Part shown: piece by piece, positions 11,001 to 19,475 of the stretch
Numbering within the stretch: the stretch's first letter is position 1
Layout of the letters: each line of letters opens with the position of its first letter
Source of the DNA: Phaeodactylum tricornutum CCAP 1055/1
Lineage: Eukaryota; Bacillariophyta; Bacillariophyceae; Surirellales; Neidiaceae
DNA length: 64,000 nucleotides
Reading direction: 5' to 3'
Assembly: GCF_000150955.2 (NCBI RefSeq)
Contig: NC_011671.1
Span: 744,001 to 808,000 of the forward strand
Made by a program: the position numbers and the translations under genes
Notes under the pieces: model-generated
Told to the model about the DNA's origin: nothing
What the model saw: the letters and a program-made list of their open reading frames with translations, nothing else
The model's database searches: none

Positions 11001-12372
11001 AGCCGCAAATGAGCCATCTAGCACGCCGAGCCAGTCGCCATTACAAAGTCCGAGTGAAAGTCCTTCCGCCGCCCCAGACTCAGGGCCTAGCTCCAGCTCT
11101 GCACCCAACGCAGCCGATAATGAGCCGCCGAGTATTGTTCCAAGCTCTGACCCTGACCTATCGCCGATGGCTACTCCCTCGACAGAACCAAGTACGCTTC
11201 CCACTGGCGAAGACAAAGGTACTCCCTCTTCCATACCTACACGCTATCCAGTCTCTGATTCCAAGCAAAGTGCGTACCCCAGCGCATCTCCATTGTCGAC
11301 TCCGCCAGTGAAAGCCTCTTCACAGCCGAGCCAGTCGTCTTTTGACGATCCAAGTCTTGCTCCATCGATGAATCCGTCTTCTTCTCCAAGATCCAATGGC
11401 CAGTCAAGCATTGGACCAAGTGCCAATCCGAGCGCAACGACTGCTTCCACCAGACCAAGTCTCTCCCCTACTGGCGAGCCAAGCCACGGTCCTTCTCTTA
11501 CATCGACCTCATCGCCAAGTACCAGTCCGCAGTCCAGCTCGGAACCAAATAGCGCTCCAAGCTCGGGGCCCAGCGGAACTCCCGTAGCCGAAGCGTCGCA
11601 TCAACCGAGCCACTCTCCTGTTACTGCCCCAAGCCGCATCCCATCATCTGCGCCGAGTTCTTTTCCAAGCAGTAGTCAACAGCCCCTGGCGATCCCTATT
11701 ACTCCAAGCTTTATGCCTAGCACACTTCCCAGTGCCGCACCTTCTTCTTGTTTTGAGCAGTTGCTGGATTTCAATGACTTTGACGGGGGTGACTACATTG
11801 GAGATTTAAGTTCCACATATGGAGTGGTCATTCATGCAACTGCAAGCACCGCTGCTGGATTTACTCCAGGCAACAAAGCAAGAGTCTTTGACACTTCTTT
11901 ACCGACGAGAGCCGCTGGAAATTTGAAGTGCACAAACAATCCGAATGATGGTGACCCAGATTTGGGTTCTCCGAATTCTCTGTGCCCCAACGGTGGTCCA
12001 GGAATCGGTAGGGGAGGTGCTCCTTTAAGCCCATACTCCAACTGCGTTGCCATTGGAAACGTCATCGTTATTCAGGAAGGCAACAAGCAGTGCCCAGACG
12101 ACAGTGCTGGAGGAGGAAAAATACGATTTACCTTCACAGAACCAACTATTGTCGACTACATCCAGATGCTGGATATTGATGATCACGGGATCACCCCAAT
12201 TTTCAGGATCCACCATGCGGGTGGTCTAAACGTTACCTCATTCCCTCCGACCGGAGACAATGGCTTTTACAACCACACCGTGAACTTCAACAGTGTCAAC
12301 TGGGTTGAAGTGGAATTCAACGCTTCTGGCTCCGTGGCGGGCATAGGTTACCATCGTTGTCCGCGAGCATAG
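8089..12372 (+). CDS. Ser/Pro-rich cell-surface protein with 111-bp repeat stalk
   Basis: Exons 8089-8267, 8348-8797 and 8885 onward, with introns 8268-8347 (GTGGGT...TAG) and 8798-8884 (GTAAGT...GCAG); phases agree. Order: acidic cytosolic N-terminus of about 210 residues; an Ala-rich helix (MATEAAKVAAKQTASG); one transmembrane segment (IFLKIIVGVSFFFFSAGIIF); a Ser/Thr/Pro stalk; ten near-identical 37-residue repeats (SSSSAPNAAANEPSS...); more stalk; and a C-terminal head (about 11750-12369) with DFNDFDGGDYIGDLSSTYGV and QMLDIDDHGI. The head recalls beta-sandwich domains seen in secreted bacterial proteins. The pre-repeat frame closes at 9980 while the repeat frame differs, so a one-base shift (CCCGAC near 9965) or a very short intron separates them. 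Likely type II orientation with an extracellular head. The start is uncertain (see the preceding intergenic entry). Confidence 0.65.
9979..11088 (+). repeat. coding minisatellite, ten 111-bp units
   Basis: Units begin at 9979, 10090, 10201, 10312, 10423, 10534, 10645, 10756, 10867 and 10978, each exactly 111 bp, followed by a partial eleventh unit from 11089. Each codes 37 residues. Copies differ by only a few substitutions (for example Thr/Ser, Asp-Ser/Asp-Leu), so the expansion is recent. Because 111 is divisible by 3, copy-number change keeps the frame. Confidence 0.97.
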
Positions 12373-12814
12373 TCTTGGCACGTGGCAGATTTTTGAGTAT
12401 GGAGAACAAGCACTGACTGTAAAGGTAACCGGTCAATATGATAAAAGATGGATTGCAGAGCTTGCGTGTGCGGACTCGGTTATTGGGTCACTGCTAGACC
12501 TTCAAGATGTCACGATATCCCGGCGTTGTCGGGAGAAACGATACGAATGCTAGTTTCGGGTGTCTTGTTCCGTAGCGACATTGACTGGGAGAGTGCCAAT
12601 GGACGAGATCGTAGTCTGTGTCGCGGTACAGTCTTGACAAAATAGGTATAAAGAATTCGATACACTCTCTATACACATCAATGGTAGGTAACGAATGAAC
12701 CAAGGGGTACTGTGCTCAGAAAGTGAAGCAATCGAAAAAGACAACTTCTCCCTGTCAGCAGCCACGATTGGAAAAGGATTCGTACGGATAGTAAGAGTGA
12801 CGTCGTCTCTCTAG
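12373..12814. other. intergenic, no gene seen
   Basis: The gap lies between convergent genes. Short open frames on both strands show no family features. Confidence 0.5.
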
Positions 12815-13459
12815 CTAGAAGGAACTACTACTCGACATGGGATCTTGAAGAAACAGAAACAATAACCCCACTTGACTCGCTGCCACCAGTCCCAGTAATA
12901 GAACCAAGGGTACCGGCAATCCCTGCTTTCCCTCCTCGTTGGACTGCTGTTGCGGCAAGGTATCGAGTTCCATACCAAGGAATTGCCGAGCCGCCGCGGC
13001 GTTTTCGTTGGACCGTTCGGTGGAGAGGGATGCCGTCGAAGGTGGTGGGGCAATACGGACTCCCGGAATAATGGTGCGTAGGTTTTCGACTTCTTCCACG
13101 GCACGCTTATAATCTTCCAGTGCCAACTGGACCTTTTCTTCGTCGGCCTTGCCCTCGAGTGCTTGTGATTTGATCGTCCGGAATCCTTCTAGTGCGGTGG
13201 TCCGACGATCCGCGGCCCGCTCGATCGCTCCCACCCGCCAACGCAACAAGGAAAAGACGAGCGCAATAAAGAGGAAGGACCCTAAGGCCGGAACGTTCAA
13301 AACCGGTTCGAAAGAATCCGCTGGAGAAGTTGATACAGCGTTGCCAATCCAGAAGGGGGACGTAATGTGGTCATAAGGGAACTGAACGCAAAGCGATGTT
13401 CGACTGTGCTGACTGCGGGCTCGGCGAGTCCCGGACACAAAGGTAGCGGGATGTTTCAT
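12815..13459 (-). CDS. putative organellar membrane protein, two membrane segments, unknown function
   Basis: 214 residues in a single exon from the ATG at 13459. The first 50 residues are Ser/Arg/Thr-rich and could be a transit sequence, but I see no clear signal peptide. A first membrane segment (VPALGSFLFIALVFSLLRW) leads into a charged, probably coiled-coil region (RTTALEGFRTIKSQALEG, then YKRAVEEVENLRTIIPGVR), and a second membrane segment (LPVPLVLLLGLVAASQVG) lies near the C-terminus. The layout resembles small thylakoid or envelope proteins, but I cannot name a family. Confidence 0.6.
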   Translation of the reverse strand: MKHPATFVSGTRRARSQHSRTSLCVQFPYDHITSPFWIGNAVSTSPADSFEPVLNVPALGSFLFIALVFSLLRWRVGAIERAADRRTTALEGFRTIKSQALEGKADEEKVQLALEDYKRAVEEVENLRTIIPGVRIAPPPSTASLSTERSNENAAAARQFLGMELDTLPQQQSNEEGKQGLPVPLVLLLGLVAASQVGLLFLFLQDPMSSSSSF

Positions 13460-13983
13460 GATGCGCGGTTATGATTGAGAGTAGCGTAACTGTAAGTTAC
13501 GGCTCATTGGTTTCAGGCTTACTCGTCTATGGGAGGCATTCGTCGAAACTAAGTAGTGTTGGGGACGAGCTTGATCCGATTGTCCATCGTGCTTCTTTTC
13601 TATCGGTCCGCTAATTTGGAGGTCTGCTTACGGTGAAGAGGATACGACGTGAAAGCGATCTGAGTTGTCGTTGACTCGGTGATGTTCTTTCCTGGCGGGC
13701 ATGTCTGAGACTATTTTATACATATATATGTATGACAATACAATAATAGGAAACGAGACTCGTTGTTCTACCTGTATCATAAGTATCAAGTTTTCGAGAC
13801 AAAGCGCCTTGATTTTCTGGATTGGACGACCATATCTGTGAGTTCTTTTCAGGACGAGAGAAATACCTGGCCTAACGAGGATCGTTGCAGCTTGACTACA
13901 TGATGTCTGCAAGGAGCGGAATAAGGAAATGGTATGGTCGTTCTGTGTGTCGGATTGAACGATAGGTTTGCACTGGCATTGGC
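13460..13983. other. intergenic, divergent promoter region
   Basis: It separates two divergent genes. It contains GTAACTGTAAGTTAC at 13486-13500, 27 bp upstream of the minus-strand ATG, one instance of a motif that recurs in this window's intergenic DNA. Confidence 0.45.
13486..13500. promoter_or_regulatory. TAACTGTAA motif instance
   Basis: The sequence GTAACTGTAAGTTAC contains the MYB-type core TAACTG. Similar copies occur at 28277-28289, 31869-31884, 39251-39265, 39281-39297, 41166-41177 and 56921-56932. The role is unknown. Confidence 0.35.
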
Positions 13984-15261
13984 ATGAAAACCGTTGCAAC
14001 GGCTCAGTTCGCTTTCGCTTGGGAAATCATGACACGCGGTTGGTCGGCTCCAACCAATATCTTGCGACGTACCGTATCAAACAGCTTTATGCCGCATCGT
14101 GTGCGCAGTTCTCATTCACATTTACGTGAAACAGAATTTTCCCAGATACCTGACGGAAAGTCGCTCGAGAAGCTTGGCGGACCGCTGGCCGCGTCGCGAC
14201 TCGGACTGGATCCTTCATCGAATCGCTTCCACGCTCCTATCGTCTATCACGAAGACTATTCCTTCGCCGATTGGCCCTCGTTACACACCTTTCCCATGGA
14301 CAAATTCGCTCGCACAGCTCACGCTCTTTTGACAACTTGTAAAGCGACTTACCCCGAAAGTTCGCTTCCTCGTCCACTGGTTCGCCAGGAATTGGATTTC
14401 TTCCGCCCGCTCGACTTTGGTGACGTTCCCCGATCCTGGTTGTCCGGTCCGATTGACTCCGTCTTCGTCGACCGCTTTCTGAATGCTCAGCTATCGCACG
14501 AAGAATGCCGGGTCATTGGATTCCGGGAACAGACGGGTCGGACGGAGCTTATTCGGCGGACCGTCTTGGAAGTGGCCGGGACGGTGCTCACGTCTCAGTT
14601 GGCTTGTCGCTACGGCATCGCTGCACACGTGGCCGGCGGTACTCATCACGCCCATGTTACGGGTGGTGCCGGCTACACCATATTTAACGACTTGGCCGTC
14701 GCGACGCACGTCGTGACTGCGACGGAACCTTCTGTCGAGCGTGTGTTGGTCATTGATTGCGATGTGCATCAGGGCGATGGGACGGCCCGCTTCTCGGCGG
14801 CCCCGGACGGTCCCTTGCACAGCAAACTCTACACGTTAAGTTTGCACTGTGCGAGTAATTATCCGCGCCTCAAGGCACATTCCACCTGGGATGTGGGTTT
14901 GCCGGACCGCATGGAGGACGATGAATATATGGACGCGTTGGTCCGCGCCGTCGACGTGGCCTTGGCCGCTGCCCAACCCGATCTAGTCCTGTACGACGCC
15001 GGTGTCGACGTATATCGCAAGGATAAATTGGGACGGCTCCACCTGACGCTCGACGGCATTCGTCGACGCGATCGGTGGGTACTGGATCGGTGCGTGTCGG
15101 CGAGAATTCCCGTCGCGGCCGTGGTCGGAGGCGGGTACGACCGTGACGTGGACGCCCTAGCACGACGACACGCAATCGTGCACGAAGAAGCCAGCTACGT
15201 GTGGAGAAAACATCGAATGTGGGAACGAGCCGCGCCTCTCGTGCTGACCGAGAATGACTAG
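13984..15261 (+). CDS. histone deacetylase-family (zinc-dependent) deacetylase
   Basis: 425 residues in a single exon. The HDAC fold covers roughly residues 85-410. Visible signatures: GGTHHAHVTGGAGYTIFNDL (His221-His222 are the usual catalytic pair), VLVIDCDVHQGDGTA (Asp260 and His262 as zinc ligands), and YDAGVDVYRKDKLG (Asp342 as third ligand position). The compact motifs resemble class IV and bacterial-type members more than RPD3/HDA1. The first 80 residues have no HDAC homology and are rich in Ser, Arg and Thr with few acidic residues, which could direct the enzyme to an organelle. The substrate may be an acetylated protein or a small molecule; the sequence does not tell. Confidence 0.85.
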   Translation: MKTVATAQFAFAWEIMTRGWSAPTNILRRTVSNSFMPHRVRSSHSHLRETEFSQIPDGKSLEKLGGPLAASRLGLDPSSNRFHAPIVYHEDYSFADWPSLHTFPMDKFARTAHALLTTCKATYPESSLPRPLVRQELDFFRPLDFGDVPRSWLSGPIDSVFVDRFLNAQLSHEECRVIGFREQTGRTELIRRTVLEVAGTVLTSQLACRYGIAAHVAGGTHHAHVTGGAGYTIFNDLAVATHVVTATEPSVERVLVIDCDVHQGDGTARFSAAPDGPLHSKLYTLSLHCASNYPRLKAHSTWDVGLPDRMEDDEYMDALVRAVDVALAAAQPDLVLYDAGVDVYRKDKLGRLHLTLDGIRRRDRWVLDRCVSARIPVAAVVGGGYDRDVDALARRHAIVHEEASYVWRKHRMWERAAPLVLTEND

Positions 15262-15589
15262 AGTTGGTGAGTGATAGAGATAAGAAGGAGGAACGAGCGT
15301 AGAATAAGCATAGCTGATGTTGCGGAAAGGTGTAGGTGTAGAAATGGTTGTTGAAACTTTAAAAATTATATTTCAAAAACTGGTTTTGTATTTTGACAGT
15401 GCACGAGTACAGTGTACGGCGATGGGAGCAGCACACAAAAGTAGAACCAACGTAGCACGAAGGGACGGAAGTCTCTTTTTCAGCATGTGCACGATATGAA
15501 AACAAAGTTCGGACGTGTGAGCTTCAGTGTCTCGTGTGACGCCTTTGGAGCTCCTTTCCTTCTTTGTCACCAGAAAAGGGCCTACAATC
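15262..15589. other. intergenic, no gene seen
   Basis: Spacer between two co-directional genes. An open frame extends upstream of the next ATG to a GTG at 15527, but nothing supports a longer protein. Confidence 0.5.
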
Positions 15590-18500
15590 ATGAGTAGTGT
15601 AAGCAGTCGAAGTAGCCAGCCGGCGCCGTCGTCAAAGGCACCGTTGACGAAACAAAAGCCTGCCATTGACCCGCAATCTTCTCTACTCTCGACGACGGAA
15701 AATGGAGCGGCGATTGCCATGGCCTTCCCCTCGGTAGCGTCGGATCCCACTGCAGCGCTCCCACCGCTACGGGACGAAACTTCGGCATACCCGCTCGTCG
15801 CCAAGACGTGTTTGCAGCTCACCCATTTCGCCGCCAACGGATCTTCGGCGCATGGTGAAGAAACCACTGCGGTGGCGTCGTCGGCGCTCTTTCACGATCC
15901 GTCGTACGCGCGTATACTGACAACGGCCTTGGACGCCTTGATTGTCTGCATGCGCGACCATCAGGACCGACGGTGCCGTATTTTGGCAGCCCAAACACTC
16001 GCAATACTCGCCCGTGCCGGATACGCCAGGATCCGGCACTCTCCCTGGGTGTTTGCGCAACGCGAACCGACCCTCGGGCTACTCGAAGATCAGGTGGGGT
16101 CGGAAATTCCCGCGGCGTTAGCTGTCGCGTCGCTCGACGACCCCGATGACGGGGTATCCGCCTTTGCTTTACAAGCCCTGGGACGGCTCGTTTTGGGGTC
16201 GTCGCCGACCAGCGGAACGCTCGTAGAAGACGACCTAGCCAGGGAGATTGCCGCCATTGCTTTTGCCAAAGCAACACCCTACGCTCCAACCCTGCGAGCT
16301 GTGGCCGACGAGGACCCATCCATCCCGAGTATGGAATTGCAAACGAGAGTGACGGAAAATATACTCATTCCGCGAATGCTGCAAATGATCGATCGACTGT
16401 TGCAATACCCACGATCCGACCACGTGATCGTCGCCTTGCCCGTCGTGGTCGCCACGCTGGTCTATATGGTGCAGATTGTTCCAGCACAGTTGCAAGGTAT
16501 GGATCCCACTACATACGCCAAGCGTTGGATGGAGGTGGATGCCAAGGGTCTCGTCGATACCCTTGTCCAAGGAGTATTGCTACCGGCAATGCAATCTTCC
16601 TTGGATGGCGCATTGGCGTCGGCCGCGGTCCTGGCTTCGTTGCGTCTCGCACACATCTGTCCTCAGCAATTTTGGGTACCGCAGGTGATATCCGCGACCG
16701 TAGCTACCTTGCAGGAGGAACTGTTTTATAAGCCCCTTCCGCAATCGCTAGAACAACGCATGACCACAACGGCGGTCGTGTTAATTGCTTTGCGGGCCGT
16801 TCCCTTTCCGACTCGAACCGTGACCCTGATTGCGTTAGTCGATATCGTGGCGGAGCTTCCCGCGACAATCCCGGTGCCTCACGGAGTTTGTACCCCTGGC
16901 GTCTTGCTTTCTTGGGAAGGCTACAACGTTTACCATCGACCGTCACGGATGGGATTCTGGACAGAAATTGCACTCTCCTTTTTTATCGATGGACCCGTGG
17001 TCGAAGGTGGAATAGCGTATCCGCGCAAAGAGTCGCTCCAGCAATTTCTGGGAAGTTCATCTTTTGTCAAGGTTCTTACCGATTCGGACAACACGCGTAC
17101 AGTTTTTGCTCGCGATGAACTGCTCGTTGCCTTTGGGACGGTCGCCGTCGAGACTGGCCGTCGTTTTCGTGTCGGAACGGACGGGTCATCGATCATCGTG
17201 GATCCGAACACGTCGTCGGTCGTCGAATGGGTTAAAATGGCACGACGTATTCTCGTGGCCTTTGTGCCTTGCATAAATCTAGGTCCCAAGACTCCGTACT
17301 TGACGGAAGACCTGTCGATGACTTCAGCTGGTCTCGCCACTTATGCGCGCTTACTACAGGAGTGGTTGCATTTTTCCGGTCTTATACAGCCTGCCACATC
17401 CGCGGCCCTGAAGTTGACCGCCAATGCCTGTCCACCACATCTACTTTTTGACACTCTTGCTGAGTCGGCCGCCTTCTTGTCCTCATTTCCCGCCGCGGAT
17501 ATGGGCGAAATGGAACCTTCAAGTAAACTCATGAATGAAATCGTTGTCCGCGAAGTCAAGCAGGGTATTCCGTCCCATCATCTACGACTGTTCGTCTTGG
17601 CTCTGGCGGCGGACCACTGGGTGCAAAGTCGCATCTTGAGTACGCGGAAGCACTTTGAAAGTAGCAAAAAGGGCGCCAGCTCTTTGAATCTGAATATGCA
17701 GAGTGGTAGAGATATTTGTGCTGCACTTAGTCCCAAACGTATGTTGGCCAAAATTATCCAAGCTCATGTGCCTCCCGTCGATGCCGATGGAAAGCGAAAG
17801 AAAGATCCCATCCAGAAGCTGGCACTAGAAACAGTTCGTGTTTGTGTCGCGTGCATCGAAAACATTGCGCTTATTGCTTGTGATTGGTTGAAACGTATTG
17901 GCTCCAGCCCGGAAGCAAAACACTTGATATCAGTTTCCGTAGGATTGTTGCAAGGGAAAATTGACGAAACACCTCTGGATAATACAATGCACAGTGTCGT
18001 GGGTCCATTCTGCGAGGCAGCTGTAGCCCGTATTCAAGCCTTTTACGAAAGTGACGACACTGGATTGGACCAAGCATTTCCCGTCTCCGAGCTGGTGACG
18101 CAGTCGATCAAGACAAAAATCAAACCGCTCGTTTCATCGTCACCGCAACCGGCAGCATCCGAAGAAGACTACCTCAAAGGCTATTTGACGCAGTTTTATC
18201 GTCAAATAGTATTAGGACGAGTAGCACAAGCTGTCTATTCTTTCCCATCGGTTGGTTCCAGTCTCTTGATGGCGCGGCCAACGAATTGGTTGAGGCTCAG
18301 CATCCCGCCTATTCCGGAATCCAAAGATGCTCGCGCGCTAGGGAATGTCGGCGACACTCTCAACGCTTCCCGTGATTTAGTAGCAGCTTCGTCGTCTCCC
18401 TCTGATGCTACGGCTGTTGTCCTTGCCTGTATTCCGAGAAGAAATCCCCGATACGACGGAGAAGAAGAGTTCCGTTTGACGGTCGTAATGAGAGCCTATA

Positions 18501-19429
18501 ATGTTACTGCAGTCGAATTCAGTAGAGGTCTTCGCCTCGAATTCGGCGTTACGTCCCATGAGCCTGATCCGTCCGATCTAGACAACATTACTAGCATTGA
18601 TGAGATCCGGTCGTTGACGAAGGTTGAGCATGCAGGATCAGGTGAACAAGACTCGATTTCGGCTTCTGCGGTGTATCGAGATGAGCTAAAAGCGGGGGAA
18701 TATATCACGTGGGAAGTATCACTGAGTCCTCTATCAGATAACCGAAGTATTTCCGTCGTACCCTCGGTAATTTATCGATGTATTTCCTCCGAACCGCTAG
18801 AAGCTGGCGCGGAATGGACTGGATATGGGATGGCGGGGAGCGGAGATATAAGCACTTCAACTGGTGCTGAAAGCAAGACTGGAGAAGACGATTTTCAGGT
18901 AACGCAGCTGGATGGCAAACCGCACTTACAATCAAGTAAGAAATCAGAATTCGAGAATGTTCAAATTTGTGGAGAATCATTGGTACTTTCGCCAATGTTT
19001 GGATTCCAGCCCTGTCCCTTAGTCTTCTTTCTAGATAGATGGGGAGACGTAGATACGTTCCGCTTTCTATGGTTTCGCATGTTGTTTCAAGCCCCACCAA
19101 TTCGGCTGAAGGGAAATCCACAAATTTTTGTATCAACTCATGAAAAGAAGTCCTTAACGGCCAAAGTCGGGGCATTATCTGCTTTGACGTGGGATGGCGA
19201 AGCAATCCCTGGCGGTTACGCAACCAAAGCATGGGCCTTCATGACATTGTCCGGAAAAAGGATACTAGCACTTTTAACTGAATCCGAGAGCAAAGTTTCG
19301 TCGCAACCGGAGCTCTCTCTTCATCTTCGAGCCGACGACCGACTTTTGCTTTTCTCATTGGTTGGATCGAAGGCTGCCCAGGATAGAGTGGCAATCACTT
19401 TAACCCCAGGGCTGTTCCCCTACATCTAA
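15590..19429 (+). CDS. TPLATE-like / adaptin-like trafficking protein
   Basis: 1,279 residues in a single exon from the ATG at 15590. The bulk (about residues 70-850) is helical and HEAT/ARM-like (LDALIVCMRDHQDRRCRILA; FALQALGRLVLGSSP). The C-terminal third has an appendage-like beta region (EEEFRLTVVMRAYNVTAVEF) and ends with GGYATKAWAFMTLSGKRILA, which I align by eye to the plant TPLATE segment FQLCYAAKTWHGGFVGMMIF. The length is similar to Arabidopsis TPLATE (about 1,180). TPLATE is a subunit of the TSET/TPLATE complex, an ancient endocytic relative of AP and COPI coats. An AP-complex large subunit or another HEAT protein is the alternative. It converges on VPS18 with 46 bp between stop codons. 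Confidence 0.5.
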   Translation: MSSVSSRSSQPAPSSKAPLTKQKPAIDPQSSLLSTTENGAAIAMAFPSVASDPTAALPPLRDETSAYPLVAKTCLQLTHFAANGSSAHGEETTAVASSALFHDPSYARILTTALDALIVCMRDHQDRRCRILAAQTLAILARAGYARIRHSPWVFAQREPTLGLLEDQVGSEIPAALAVASLDDPDDGVSAFALQALGRLVLGSSPTSGTLVEDDLAREIAAIAFAKATPYAPTLRAVADEDPSIPSMELQTRVTENILIPRMLQMIDRLLQYPRSDHVIVALPVVVATLVYMVQIVPAQLQGMDPTTYAKRWMEVDAKGLVDTLVQGVLLPAMQSSLDGALASAAVLASLRLAHICPQQFWVPQVISATVATLQEELFYKPLPQSLEQRMTTTAVVLIALRAVPFPTRTVTLIALVDIVAELPATIPVPHGVCTPGVLLSWEGYNVYHRPSRMGFWTEIALSFFIDGPVVEGGIAYPRKESLQQFLGSSSFVKVLTDSDNTRTVFARDELLVAFGTVAVETGRRFRVGTDGSSIIVDPNTSSVVEWVKMARRILVAFVPCINLGPKTPYLTEDLSMTSAGLATYARLLQEWLHFSGLIQPATSAALKLTANACPPHLLFDTLAESAAFLSSFPAADMGEMEPSSKLMNEIVVREVKQGIPSHHLRLFVLALAADHWVQSRILSTRKHFESSKKGASSLNLNMQSGRDICAALSPKRMLAKIIQAHVPPVDADGKRKKDPIQKLALETVRVCVACIENIALIACDWLKRIGSSPEAKHLISVSVGLLQGKIDETPLDNTMHSVVGPFCEAAVARIQAFYESDDTGLDQAFPVSELVTQSIKTKIKPLVSSSPQPAASEEDYLKGYLTQFYRQIVLGRVAQAVYSFPSVGSSLLMARPTNWLRLSIPPIPESKDARALGNVGDTLNASRDLVAASSSPSDATAVVLACIPRRNPRYDGEEEFRLTVVMRAYNVTAVEFSRGLRLEFGVTSHEPDPSDLDNITSIDEIRSLTKVEHAGSGEQDSISASAVYRDELKAGEYITWEVSLSPLSDNRSISVVPSVIYRCISSEPLEAGAEWTGYGMAGSGDISTSTGAESKTGEDDFQVTQLDGKPHLQSSKKSEFENVQICGESLVLSPMFGFQPCPLVFFLDRWGDVDTFRFLWFRMLFQAPPIRLKGNPQIFVSTHEKKSLTAKVGALSALTWDGEAIPGGYATKAWAFMTLSGKRILALLTESESKVSSQPELSLHLRADDRLLLFSLVGSKAAQDRVAITLTPGLFPYI

Positions 19430-19475
19430 GATGCTTACAAGTAGCGCTCGAAACTTTATTTCTACAATATCTAAA

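Noticed and set aside
9979-11088. Regular repeats considered as a CRISPR array or centromeric satellite
   Set aside because: The units are directly tandem without unique spacers, stay in coding frame and join other coding sequence.
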